NCBI GenBank assembly: GCA_032622095.1 | Contig: CP136069.1 | Span: 43,066,194 to 43,130,193 of the forward strand | Reading direction: 5' to 3' | DNA: 64,000 nucleotides | DNA from: Siphonodentalium dalli | Taxonomy: Eukaryota; Mollusca; Scaphopoda; Gadilida; Siphonodentaliidae | Shown: piece by piece, positions 47,081 through 58,363 of the stretch | How positions within the stretch are numbered: the first letter of the stretch is position 1 | How the letters are laid out: each line of letters starts with the position of its first letter | The notes under the pieces: model-generated | Database searches by the model: none | What the model was told of the DNA's origin: nothing | The model's input: the letters and a program-made list of their open reading frames with translations, nothing else | Program-made: the position numbers and the translations under genes

Positions 47081-47829
47081 ATAAAAGGAGATGGCCCCCA
47101 TAAATGCCGGATTTTGTGTACAGTACCACTTTAATGCTCCCGGGGAATTGATGGTATTTAACCATCAGCTGGTGTTGATGCTCATCCTTCGATGTTATGT
47201 GAGGGCATACATGTATATGACAAACATGGACCTTGTTTTGTCTAATTGGGCAGAGTTCACCTCTAATGTGTCCTGTCATTATTCTATTTGGGATTTGGGA
47301 AGGGGCATGGACCTTGACCTGGGACCTTTATTTGTTTTTGAACAAAGTTCATCTCACAATTTATGCGAGTACTGTACTCATAAAAAGATTTCCTCTCTGC
47401 ATTTTCAAGGGCTTGAAACCTTCAATTAATCATATTGATAGATTAATTGGCTGCATTATAAATTTTTGTTATATTAAAATTTGCTCTCTGCTTTTTCTTG
47501 AGACTAGCAGGTATAGAGTTATTATACGATTGGCGGGTCGGTTTGCTTCATTTCACCCAAACCTTGGGTGTTTATTTCACACCTGTTTCTGGGATAACCT
47601 GTGTGTCGACTGAGAACCTGTGTGTCAATTGAGGAGAACACACGGAGGATTTGTGTAAATGTTAGCCCAAACGACATTTCGAAGTAACGACGGCTTTGTT
47701 GTTTATTTCGAGGAATAATACCGCATCATATGAATTCAGCCCAAATATATTGACAGGTGTCAAGGGTCTAACTCTATACTGAGCAATAAAAAACTAATAT
47801 AATAAATACCGAGTATATTTAATTTAACG
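47081..47829. other. no recognised feature
   Basis: Overlapping open frames of 112 and 126 codons (47091-47613) show no family resemblance and have AT-driven composition. Confidence 0.4.
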
Positions 47830-48083
47830 CCAATGGGTCGTTTATGTGCGTTTAAGAGTGTATTTATGCCTAAAGCAAAGTGAAATAACGATCTTAAAAT
47901 GAATTGGCCGGTATATTTTATTAGTTATCAGGGTTACCAGGGTCGTAGTTGCATAAATTACAATATATCTTATTTTTATGCTAAGATAATTGCGTGGTTA
48001 TCTGTTGTAGCTTGATCGGTATCGATCGGTATTGAGGTTAACACAAATCCCATATATGGAAATTCCAAATATGGAAAGTGACT

Positions 48084-48095
48084 TGCGCATGCGCA
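48084..48095. promoter_or_regulatory. TGCGCATGCGCA palindrome (NRF-1/P3A2-like site), copy 1
   Basis: The 12-bp palindrome matches the consensus of animal nuclear respiratory factor 1 (YGCGCAYGCGCR), a common core-promoter element. It is repeated at 48392-48403. It lies 0.8 kb upstream of the Helitron-like relic and 1.6 kb upstream of the NRF-6-like start. Function is only inferred. Confidence 0.4.
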
Positions 48096-48391
48096 AAACA
48101 GATACAATGGTCTTCATAAAAACGAAGCAATGAACGATTGATAACAACAAACACCGACCCAGTTAAATATCGACATTAGATGGCGGTGTATTGCGTCTTT
48201 AAGAGTGTGTTGATGTCTAAATCATGTGATTAACTAATTAAAAATTATTTCGACTACATATTTCGATAATTATCAGTTCCGCAGTTCGATCATGAAACAA
48301 AATTTCTGACTTGTATGTTAAGACTTTAATTGCTTGGTAATTACTGAGATTGCAGTTTCCTTATATGGCAACTCCTTATTTGGAATTTTCT

Positions 48392-48403
48392 TGCGCATGC
48401 GCA
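48392..48403. promoter_or_regulatory. TGCGCATGCGCA palindrome (NRF-1/P3A2-like site), copy 2
   Basis: Second copy in the duplicated segment, 480 bp before the first ATG of the Helitron-like relic. Confidence 0.4.
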
Positions 48404-48870
48404 GAAATGATAGAATTCCATGAAGACGTCGCTATTTTTATTATCAGTCCAGACAGAGAAATTTGTATTGACTTGTTTCATTTATTTAATTTATGATGGC
48501 GATGTCATTTGATAAATAATAGTCAATTTTGTGTTGATAACACGATGGTAAGGTCAGTTCTGCAAATATCCACCGCACCTGCGAAGTTTATTTGTATAAT
48601 CGGAAATTTCAATAATCCTTTGTTGTGTTACTCTAGTAGTTGGCGTGTTGCCATTTTCTGTGATTGCTAAATTTAGTCAAATTACTGGACCCTCTGAATT
48701 TTCTTTCGCGATTTAGATTTACAAATCAAAATAATTCAAATTCCAAATAAATCTTTTTCTTTTAACGAATTTTTCTCCATTCACTATTTGTTATACTGAT
48801 AATAATATTTTATTCTTTTGCCTTCCATTTTACTGTGTATCTGATTCAGAATCAGTCAATCGCCATCATC

Positions 48871-49124
48871 ATGGTCAGAGCTGTGAGGGCACATTTACAC
48901 CAGGGCTGCCAACAGTTTTCACCTTTTAATGGTGTTCAGTGTACAGCAATTGCTTTGGTAGCATTGTTATTTTTTTCATCTGGCCGGATCAACGATCAAA
49001 ACCAAAATGATCAACTTGTGAACATTGATGCATATGATTTGGATGGACTGTTAGAACAGGGAACGATTTTGTATTCACAGTTAGTTCAAACTGTACATAG
49101 GGACATTCTAAATTCAAACACTGG
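48871..49124 (+). pseudogene. Helitron-like polyprotein relic, part 1: start of C76/OTU-like cysteine protease
   Basis: The first ATG is at 48871; the frame is already open from 48835 and a splice-acceptor-like 'ctgattcag' precedes it, so the start is uncertain. It reads AHLHQGCQQFSPFNGVQCTA, then IALVALLFF. The pattern 'hqgd.~F....G.QC.a.al.aL' with a nucleophile Cys (here Cys24) is what I recall for the C76/OTU-like protease at the N-terminus of some Helitron and DUF6570 polyproteins. The family assignment is from memory. The frame is interrupted after ILNSNT by the element at 49125-51503 and resumes at 51504. Confidence 0.62.
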
Positions 49125-51503
49125 GGTCCGAATCGGCATCTCTGGTTTAGACTAGGTTTTATTCTAGACCAGGTTTAACTCCAGTTTAAACTAGGTTTAA
49201 GTAGGGTTTAAACTTGGTTTTACAGTAGTTAAACCAGGTTTATGGGAGTAAAACTGGGTTTTAGCGTACTTAAACCAAGTTTAGTGATAAACTCAGTTTA
49301 AGTTGAAACTAGGTTTTATTAACGTGATAAAGTTATGGTAATATTACTAATTGTTTGTGGTGAATTGGCTATATAATCATCAGTATAACCTTAGGTATAT
49401 ATGATTTATACGTACCATACGTCTCGCCTCGAACATACACCTTTAAATATACTTTGAAAAAAATTAAAAGTTAAACCATTAAAAGTTTGACTAAAACCTA
49501 GTTTTTTGGGTTTAATTTTTCGGCCGATATTTTTCGCCCAATATTGATGTTGTTTCTTCGTGAATATGGGAGTGTTTATTTTGAATTGGGGGAGGCGTTT
49601 ATGCGCGGGCGTTTGTCACTCAATGTAGATGCAGGAGAGTTTTAGTGGAATTCGGAGAGGCGATGTCGGTACTTATGAGATAAATTCTAACAGAATATGT
49701 GCCAGTGTGATGGATGATTTCTTGCTATATATGTCTGTTTGCAATTCGCTCGTTCGGATGTCGATTTGGCGGCTGAGAGCATGGCGGGATCGGACTGATC
49801 AGAGTGACACGTTAGACACGAACATGACTTTTGAAACTGATTCCTTATTCACAAAAAGGTCTCTTTCGGTCAATTTGACGCATGGGTTGGTGGCCCGCCC
49901 AAATACCCACCAGAGACACCCCAGCCTTCACCCGGGGGAGGGTAACGGCCACCCTGAGGGGGTGGAGTATGGACTATTTTGGAGAACTGTAAGGATATCG
50001 GCCAATTTGATAGTATGGGTGGGTGGCTCGCCCCAAATAGCCCATAGAAACACCCCACCCCTCACATCCGGGGGGGGGGGGGGTACCACCGAGGGGGTGA
50101 ACGTGGGATATGGACCATTTTCGAGACTGGTAAGGATTTCGGCCAATTGACGGCATGGATGGATGGCCCGCTCAAATGTCCCATAGAAACAGCCCACCCC
50201 TCAACGCTGGGGCAACCACCACAGGAGGTGAAATGGGGTATGGACCATTTTCGAGAACTGTGGGTGGCACATCCCAAATGCCCCCCATAGAAACACCCCA
50301 CCCCCACCCGGACCCCATTTTCACCCGCTCGGGTAGAACCACCCGCGGTAAGGGTGGGGTTGTTTCTATGACTATATTTGAGGGCGGGCCGCCCACCAAT
50401 GACGTCATATTGGCCGAAATCCTTACCGTTCTCGATAACGGTCCATTCCCCATTATATGGGGTATTTGGGGCGGGCCACCTACACATGCCGTAATATTGA
50501 CCAACAGAGGCATGTTTTTGCGAATAATGAATAAAATGCTCCATACCCCATTTCACCCCAGCAGGGTGGTACCCTCCAGGGATGAGGGTAGGGTGTCTAT
50601 ATGGGATATTTGGAGCGGGCCACACACCCTTGTCGTCAAATTGGCCGAAATCCTTACCGTTCTCGAACATGGTTCATATCCCATCTTCACCCCTCGGTGG
50701 TAACCCACCCCACCCCGCCAGGATGTGAGGGTGTGGTGTTTATATGCGTTATTTGAGGTACCCTTCCCCGGGGGTGAGGGTTGGGGTGTTTCTATTCGGT
50801 ATTTGGGCGTACCCAATTTCCACCTCCTCTGGTGGGACCCCCCCCCCCCCCCCCGAGTGAGGGGTGGGTAGGGGTGGTTCTATGGTCTATTTTGATCGTG
50901 CCACCCACTCCTGCTGCCAAATTAATTAGCCTAAATCCTTACCGTCCATAACCCTGTTATCCCGGGGCGAGGGGTGATGTTTCTATCGGGTATTATGGGC
51001 GAGCCACCCATTCATGCCGTCAAATTCGCCGAAATCCTTCCCGTTCTCAAAAATGGTCCATACCTCATTTTCACCCGTCCGGATGGTACCACCGGGGTGG
51101 TGGTGTTTCTATGGGGTATTTGTGGCAGGCCCCCACCCATGCCCTCAAGTGATATTTTTGAGTTCCAAAAGTCAAGTTCGTCCATGATATTAGATAATAT
51201 CTAACCGTTATACATCAGACCGTGCATTCGTCGTGATTTCTCAAAGCGCACGGGTTATTCTCCTGATTAGGAGATTATATAGCGACACCAGGTCGCGTGA
51301 CGGGACAATGAATTGACAAGAAGCGATAATAAACAGACAACCACGCCTCCTATTCTTGCAATTGGACAAGCGTGGCCCACAGGTAACGCAATCGACCAAA
51401 TCTATGTCGTCCCAGCGGTGGAGAAAAACTTGGTTTTACTACTAAACCCCAGTTTAAACTGGTAGTTTAAACTAGGTCTAAACTGGAGATGCCGATTCGG
51501 ACC
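49125..51503. mobile_element. GGTCCG-TIR element D, 2.38 kb, complete
   Basis: The ends GGTCCGAATCGGCATCTC and the exact inverse are flanked by a TGG duplication (49122-49124 and 51504-51506). Collapsing one TGG restores the host relic's frame (...NT-GYLGHYHLPEN). Layout: 49125-49345 has about 12 copies of 'aGGTTTAAACt'-like subterminal repeats; 49345-49900 is a unique arm with a short open frame; 49900-51140 holds GC-rich units of ~125-150 bp, some inverted; 51140-51420 is a second unique arm; then 'agtttaaact' repeats. No transposase was recognised, so it appears non-autonomous, or it belongs to a system I cannot name. Confidence 0.88.
49629..49906 (+). CDS. short conserved frame of the GGTCCG elements (doubtful)
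   Basis: The open frame starts MQESFSGIRRGDVGTYEINS, continues with DDFLLYMSVCNSLVRMSIWR and FETDSLFTKRSLSVNLTHGL, then runs into the GC-rich array. The same frame is open in element A (43593 leftward, minus strand) and recognisable in element B (41939 leftward), where a TAG interrupts it. Differences among the three copies are mostly amino-acid changes, which argues against selection on a protein. It resembles nothing I know. Confidence 0.2.
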
Positions 51504-52332
51504 TGGATATCTTGGACATTATCATTTGCCCGAAAATTTAGAGCCGTTTAACAATATTTTCCACATCCGATATGTTCGCGACCAATTTCATGGTGTTGTA
51601 AATGGGGATATAGACAGCGTTTTTGGGCAACAATCGTTTCTTGAATCATTGATTTCAGCATTAAGTCTTAGTGAATTTCACATTATATCATTTGGAGACA
51701 TCACTGTTAGCTTTTCTATTGACAGACCAAGAAATATATTTACAATTTTTGACTCTCATCAACGAGATTTGTTAGGACGAACGTCATCTGGAGGTACAGC
51801 AGTTTTGTTGAATTTTGAGTCCTTTGATGAACTTATTCTGCACGTGTTTGATAATTATGCAGGAATTTTTTTTTAGATCACTCCTATTATAACACAGACA
51901 GTGACAGCTATTGGAAGAATTGAAAGTGGGCCATTTATGATTGATTCAGCAGTGAGCACCACAGCCGATAACGATTTAAATACAAAGGAAAATGTCGCTA
52001 TAAATATAACTGTTGAAGCATGTCAAGAAAGTGTAATTGAGCAATGTCAGGTGAAGAGTGCGAATCAGAGTTGTGGTATGCAAGTGCAGACAAATCAATC
52101 TGTGTGTGTTGAAAGCAAATTTCGGAATAGTGTTATGAATAATACTAGTGATGTACATGTATGGGCTACCGGTAGCTGTAGTGATCACCAATATGCTTCA
52201 AGCTCATTAAAGAAGTGCTCCAAACGTTTAAGTAAGAAAAACGATGCTTTACAACAGAATGTTAATGTTGTCTTAAATGCTTCGGTGGACAATGATATAA
52301 ATTTTCTGTCAACAAATTTGTATGGTGTTATG
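51504..52332 (+). pseudogene. Helitron-like relic, part 2: protease His/Asp region and linker
   Basis: The frame continues from part 1: YLGHYHLPENLEPF, NGDIDSVFGQQSFLESLISA, FGDITVSFSI and FTIFDSHQRD. FDSH-x-RD fits the catalytic His of C76-like proteases ('fDSHsr..G') and is followed by SSGGTAVLLNF. A TAG at 51874-51876 follows a run of nine T and may reflect a homopolymer slip. After it, the same frame stays open with a Ser/Asn/Cys-rich linker (residues around QCQVKSANQSCGMQVQ and KKCSKRLSKKN). It stops at the LINE insertion point (TNLYGVM); the frame resumes at 56177. Confidence 0.6.
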
Positions 52333-52626
52333 ATTTGAACATATTTATTGTGACCCACTATATACAATATATATTACACAGATTAAATATAACAATAATG
52401 GTATGAGTGTGGGCACAGAGGATCGGAGCACAAGTTGCCGAACTTATCGGAGCTTCTCTCCCCTGGCATTCAATTGCTAATAAATTCAAATATCGGAGAT
52501 GGTTTTAATTCAGGTGTATTGTAGAAGTTAATGTTTAAGTGTGGCTGTTGGAGTGGCTGTGGTCTCGCAGAATTGGGGTAAGGGAAACTATAACGAGAAA
52601 ATTCTGATAATTATTAGATTAAGAGA

Positions 52627-54385
52627 TTAAGAGAAACGGTCTGTAGATGAGATAAATGATTGTACTGTCTCAAACAGGCGCGCATTTAGCTTTCCGCTGT
52701 AGTGTTGTACACCAAACAGGAGATCTTTTTCGGAGACAATAGTCACGTTAAGTTCATCCATACGAGCCTGCACATCCGATTTCGCGCTACTGCGTACAGA
52801 GGACAACTGAAGAAAAAATGGTTTGCGTCTTCACATGAATTACCACAAGTACAATTTGAATGAGCTGAGATGTAGTTTTCATATTTATCAAAGTTTAGGT
52901 CGCTACAGTTATTTCTAAGTCTACAGTGCAAAATATTTAATCTCCTTTGACCTGTATTGAAATATGGTGGGGGTTTCAAAGTCAGTTCTTTATTACAGAA
53001 TGTTCTATACATGTTACTTATGATTTCGTCTTTACTTGGTTCTGAAGAGGGGTCAACCACTTTTTTGTTATCGGTAGTAGTTTTACATGATAGATTCCAT
53101 TCAGCTATCATGGATGGGACGAAACTCGATTTGAAATGAGTCGTGTTCGTAAAGTAGTTTATGTATCGCAAGGGGTTTCTGATGGGGTATCGAGATGCTT
53201 CAGCGACGGTAGCTGGTAATAGATTGGTGAGGTAGGAAGGGACATGATGAGTAATTATTTTGTTCCAGGTGTGCATTTTATGGAGGTTTCGTCTTTCGCT
53301 TAATGGGGGCCATCCAAGTTCAAATAAGACTTTTTCATCTGACACCGAACGCGTGAGACCACTTACTATTCTACCAGCGTCTGTGTATAGGCGGTCGAGT
53401 TTCCGGAGGAGGCAATCGGGTGCATTATCCCAAACAACATCTCCGTACTCCATTATAGGAAGTACGTAAGTTTTGAACATTATCTCGAGGGTTTGTCTAT
53501 TTACAAGAAATTTTATTCTCCTCAGTTGTGACAGTCTGGTTGACACTCGGCTACAAATTTCATTTATATGGGTGTCCCAATGAAGGTTCGATTGTATAGA
53601 TACTCCAAGATGTTTATGACAGTCAACTTGCTCTATTTCGTTATCACCAAGTTCGAGATCCAAAGAATCTGTCGAGGGAGTAAGTGAGAACACCATTGAT
53701 TTTGTTTTGTCTGCATTGAAAGTAACCAACCATTGTTTTGACCAACAAGAAACTCTATCCAGATCTTCCAAAAGTTCGCGTGTACAGTCATCAAGTGAAG
53801 GTTGGACACTGAAAAAGCAAGTATCATCTGCGTACATGCGAGTTAGGGAATGTATTGTCGTTGCTAGGTCGTTTATATACGTCATATGGTCATATGCTGG
53901 GATACTACGATAATCCGAGAAAGATTTACCAACTAGGACGCGTTGTGATCTGTTACAGAGATAGCTATTCAACCAACTGTGGACATTTCCGGCTACTCCG
54001 AATTGTTCCAGTTTGAATAACAACCCCCTGTGCCAGACTCTCTCAAATGCTTTGGAAATATCGCAAAAAATTGCCGACGTATATGACTTCTCATCGAGGG
54101 CCTGGCACAGGGTGTGGTATATCTCGAGTAACTGGAAAGTTGTGCTATGTCCAGGAACAAACCCAGATTGGTATTGATATAGTATATTATTATTTGAAAA
54201 GTGGACCATTAAGTATTTTAGTACAATTTTCTCTAAGATCTTGCTAAGGCACGGGAGTAAGGATATTGGGCGGTAGTTTTTACAGCTTGATTTGTCATTT
54301 TTCTTGTATATATGGATAACATTTGCTAGCTTCCATTGTGTTGGGAATGCACAAAGTTCAAGCGATTTTTCAAATAACGCTTTAA
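52627..54385 (-). pseudogene. CR1-like LINE, reverse transcriptase
   Basis: After the slip the frame reads ALFEKSLELCAFPTQWKLAN, NYRPISLLPCLSKILEKIV, YQSGF, FCDISKAFERVWH and then SDYRSIPA directly joined to YDHMTYINDL. The usual 'GVPQGSvLGPllF' block between them is missing, a deletion of about 12-14 codons around 53895, which removes reverse-transcriptase motif 4. YADD (RMYADDTCFF) survives. The C-terminus has the CTCG...H...C finger. A 1-nt slip near 52770 moves the end to RMDELNVTIVSEKDLLFG, stopping at 52627-52629. Confidence 0.88.
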
Positions 54386-54393
54386 GGGGGGGG

Positions 54394-56014
54394 TGGCGAT
54401 AGCTGGGGTTGTGTATTGGATCATTTTAACAGTAATTCCATCGTGGCCAGATGCTTTATTAGGTTTCAGGGTCCCAATAGCATAAATAATATCATCGATA
54501 GTGATTTCAATGTCTGTTACTGTGTTACTACATTTCTGGGTGAATGTCGGTAAACTGCACGACCAATCGTCGAGTTCTGAATTTGAGATGAACGCACCGT
54601 TGAGCATTGTCGCTTTGGTGTGATCATCAAATACTAAGTTTCCTTTGTCATTAGTTAGAGGGGGGATAGCGCCCTTATGCTTAGTTTGCATAATATCCTT
54701 TATACAGTGCCAGAAATATTTTGAGGAAGGGTGTTCACGGACATTTTTTTGTAGTGTTTGTTCATAACGGGCTCTGGCATATTTTGTCATATTATTGACA
54801 GTATTTCGAGCTTTTTTGAATTTGGACAAGTCAGAGTCTTTTTTTGATATCAAAGCAATTTTACGCAGTCTATCTCTTTTCCGAATCATCGTTCTCAATT
54901 CTGAAGTGAACCAATGTTTGTCTTTAGGTCTTATTAAAACTTTTGATTGTGGAACAGTTTGGTCCATAATTTCGAGAAATTTGGTGGTAAAAATATCAGT
55001 CGCCAAGTCTATGTCAGGTGCTGTTTCGATAGCGTGCAACCACTCTGGATCATTAATGAGCTTTATAGCTTCTTCGAATTTGCCTCTGTCATAATTCCTA
55101 ACTAGTCGGGGGAAGGGGACATTAGAGTCCGAGTCATATTTTAAGTACCCAATGACCGCGCAGTGGTCTGATATGGATCTTCCAAAGTCAATCACTTCGG
55201 ATTGACATGTAACATTGTCGTTCACGATGATGGGATCTAGTAGAGTGGAAGTTGTCGATGTCACTCTGGTTGGTGATTCAATGACGTTTCGCAGACTATA
55301 AAATGATATGGTTTCTCTGATTTTTGATAAGGGGTCTAGTGCGTTCGAATTGAAGTCGCCAGTTAGTATCATGGGGATGTTAAAGTCAAATGCATTTGAT
55401 ATGGACTGATCCATCAACTCCCAGTACTTATCATTACAAAATTGATCAGAACGGTATGAGACACACAATAGATAGCGGGAGGCCCTGGATGTCAGCTTGA
55501 ACCACAATATTGAATCATCGAATTCAAGGTAGGGTATACGTTCAAAGACTAGATGGTCAGCAAAATAAACTGCGATACCTCCTCCATGGCTCGAACCGTC
55601 ATATCTCTCAGGATCAGAGAATCCTCGAAGTTGTATATTATGGCTAGGAAATGCTGCATCAATATGGGTTTCGGTGAAACACAAGATGTCGTAATCTTCG
55701 ATTTCGTCGACCAGTCGCAGTAGTTTATGCCTGATACTTCTAATATTTAAGTGAAAGATCGAGAGTGTTTGATGTTCGTCGTGGGATCGATCAATATTAT
55801 TACCATTATTACCAGGGCCAGGATTCAATTCTAAGGAACCACTGCGTACGAGAAGTAATGTCAAAAGTAAAATAAGTCTGATGGCGCTAATTCCAAACGG
55901 GAGCTTGATTGCTCGGAATTTTGGAGGCGACTGCGTTCTTTTCGGGAGACCGTTAAGTGAAGAAAACTGGAAAGTCCCTATTGAAATTCTCCACGTATTT
56001 AAATCAACTCCCAT
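54394..56014 (-). pseudogene. CR1-like LINE, endonuclease and linker
   Basis: The frame starts MGVDLNTWRI and has a hydrophobic stretch (ILLLTLLLV) just before LELNPGPG, as in many CR1/Daphne-like LINEs. Then come the endonuclease blocks: IFHLNIRSIRHKL, ILCFTETHID (catalytic Glu present), GGGIAVYF, LTGDFNSNALDP and ISDHCAVIGYL, all intact. The linker includes YARARYEQTLQKNVREHPSS and KASGHDGITVKM, the beginning of the reverse transcriptase. The frame breaks at eight C/G (54386-54393) with a one-base slip. Confidence 0.88.
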
Positions 56015-56165
56015 GGGAGATTGTGTTCAACGGTTTAATTATAAGAGGTTTCAATAGGGACTTCTGTATGAGTTTTATCCCGCCGCGAGGCCACAGACAC
56101 ATAGCCGCAATTGTGCAATTTGTGCAGATAGAGGAAGAAATGAATAGATGTGCAAAAATAATAGA

Positions 56166-56859
56166 ATGGTGTTATGTATGACACAAATGTGCGATATACA
56201 TGTAATCCACATATTCCATATACTGTCGCATCATGTGAAGTGTATGACGACCATGTGGTTGCTGCCAGAAATCGAGCAGACTTACTCCGGATTAATAAAG
56301 ATCATTGTTATGGTACATGTAGTAAAATCAATCAAAGGAAAAAACAAAGGTGAATCCAGTACAGTTTGATATTGAATGTAGTAATCAGATATTGCCAGTC
56401 AAGTGAGTTCCAATTGATCACACTTCCATATCATTGTGTATTGACCTAGACAATTTACATGAATTTCATTCACCTGTTTCATTTATTTACTCTGTATCGG
56501 ACAGTTTATCACCTCCAGTGTCTTTTGTTTATGAAGTTGACACATGGGTAGATCTATTAAATTTAGATTATTTGTCTGATGTTAATCACAATGTTGAATA
56601 TGAGTGTGCAATACGAGAGCGTGCTGATTTTGAATGTGGTATGTGTTGTAAATTCTTGTTCTCTAATCAAGTGTCAAAGGTTCCACGGCACATTTGCGAT
56701 GATGTTTTGGATAATTTGGAAATTGCTAGGGATTCAGCTTTGTGTCGTAAATGCCACAGGTCTTGCGGACATGTAATTCCAGTCTTACATAAGAAATTAA
56801 ATTCTCTTTATGTTGGAATTATTCCATCGGAGTTGAAAGATTTATCTTTTCTTGTTTAG
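56166..56859 (+). pseudogene. Helitron-like relic, part 3: Cys-rich DUF6570-like region
   Basis: From 56177 the frame reads YDTNVRYTCNPHIPYTVASC, then DDHVVAARNRADLLRINKDH and CYGTCSKINQRKKQ, as in linkers of Helitron/DUF6570 polyproteins that I recall. A one-base slip near 56345 and a TGA at 56404-56406 follow. The next open part (56434-56859) has ECGMCCKFLF, LCRKCHRSCGH and LNSLYVGIIPSELKDLSFLV. Paired CxxC motifs followed by a 'iP.eL~~Ls~~e..LI' block resemble DUF6570, which normally precedes the Helitron-like N, Rep and PIF1 helicase domains. The frame ends at 56857-56859 and none of those domains is seen downstream. Assignment from memory. Confidence 0.55.
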
Positions 56860-58090
56860 ATATTATGTACAAATCAAATAAACGGGATGTCATCCTTTAA
56901 TAACGTGTCGCATGTATCAGGTGAAGGTCAGTCTTCGGTTACCTTCACCTTTAGCATTCCACGGTGTACTCGCTCCCCGACTCTAGAAACGCAATCTGAT
57001 TCCTATAGAGAAGCAGGATACCAACATGAGATTATCAATAATCAGATAATAGCAGCCGAAAGACTGTCAATTACCTTAAGGTATTTGGCTACTTCTCGTA
57101 GATCGGTGTTAATTATCTTCGTCAATGATGTCATGTCACGCTTGTTAATAATTCATTTGTTCGGAAATACTTATTGGGGGTCGAAACGTATAAAATTGAA
57201 CTACCACCACTTCCAAAAACAACACCGATAAACAATAACGCTCTTTTCTGTTCCATGCAATGGAAATGGCTATTTATTGTCCTGATATCAGTGATATAAA
57301 TGAATGCCTATTAGTATTATCCTGAAATAAATTTATGCCACTTTGGCGAACATGGGAACCACGGTACAATTTATGCCATTTAGGCACACTTCAGAGTGAA
57401 ATCTGGGCTTATATTTCGGCGAGAATCCAAATCTAGATTCTCGTAAATATTCTCGCAAATTACCCTGGATTCTCGTGAACAAGTATATATCGGCAAAAAG
57501 CAAAATCAGATGAAATATATGCCCTGGAAATATAGCAAATCGTTTAATGCTTTAGAATTTTTGTTTTCGGAGATTTATATATATGCTTAAAGACATATTA
57601 TGGACTTGTTATGGACTTTTTCGGGTGCGAGAAATTGATAAGTTAGTGCTCGGGAACTTTGCCAAACTGGGGAATGCTATCATTCTACTAACATCACTGA
57701 AAATTTCCAAAGAAATCTACAACACGACTTCATAGAGAACATCGTCTGAACTACTCCAAATTGTAAATATTTACACCTCGATTCGGGGCGCAACTATCGG
57801 CTATAATTAAACAAAAATGATTTCGCCACCGAGAGTCATTGCATTTAACTAATATATAAGAATGACGTTGTGTATCATCCATTTGGATTAATATTCGTAA
57901 CAAATAACTACTTTGAGAAAGATTATTCTTAATTTCTATTTGATCACTCTGCCCGGTGTCTGCCGGAGTGTTTCACGTCACTTTAATCAAGGAAGACTGT
58001 TCAGAAAAACTGCATTTCAAGACCACCAAACAACTTTCCTTTTTAGGGCCACCACATCTTTCCAAAGATGTACTTCTTCCATTTTGCTAT
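56860..58090. other. no recognised feature
   Basis: The 114-codon frame (56887-57231) lacks recognisable motifs. A short dyad gaatccaaatctagattctc is at 57425-57444. No rolling-circle (Rep) or helicase motifs were found. Confidence 0.4.
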
Positions 58091-58091
58091 C

Positions 58092-58363
58092 AAAGACCGA
58101 AAAATGTCGTTAAACTAGAGATCCAAATACCCCCTAAGGGCCCCTGTATCTTGAGATATTAAAGACCGAAAATGTCGTTAAACTATAAAGACCGAAAAAT
58201 GTCGTTAAACTAGAGATCCAAATACCCCCTATATCTTGAGATATTATAAAGACCGAAAAATGTCATTAAACTACAAAGACCGAAAAATGTCGTTAAACTA
58301 GAGATCCAAACATCCCCACCCCCTATTTTTTGAGACATTAAAGAACGAAATATGTCGTTACAC
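58092..58363. repeat. compound minisatellite ('aaagaccgaaaaatgtcgtt')
   Basis: Six copies of 'aaagaccgaaaaatgtcgtt' (aaact) at about 58092, 58162, 58187, 58251, 58277 and 58340 alternate with 'agagatccaaataccccct' and 'tatcttgagatatta'. This is a two-module tandem repeat. Confidence 0.85.

Larger units (their letters stand above)
47830..48440. repeat. diverged tandem duplication (~310-345 bp) with GCGCATGCGC sites
   Basis: 'gcgt.tttaagagtgt.tt.atg' recurs at 47847 and 48193; 'atatgga.a.tcc...tatgga' with 'cttgcgcatgcgca' recurs near 48083 and 48391. The copies have diverged by indels. Confidence 0.6.
52333..56165 (-). mobile_element. CR1-like LINE with 11-bp target-site duplication
   Basis: The 11-bp ATGGTGTTATG flanks the element (52322-52332 and 56166-56176). 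The body is 3.83 kb with a 5' UTR of about 150 bp, an endonuclease-reverse transcriptase frame and a 3' end at aatatgttcaaat. Collapsing the duplication restores the Helitron-like frame (NLYGVM-YDTNV). Damage: a frame break in a C-run at 54386-54393, loss of the GVPQGS block near 53895, and a frame break near 52770. Confidence 0.9.

Noticed and set aside
47091-47613. Two overlapping frames of 112 and 126 codons upstream of the NRF-6-like gene
   Set aside because: No motifs, wrong composition for a conserved protein, and one starts inside sequence adjoining a MITE.
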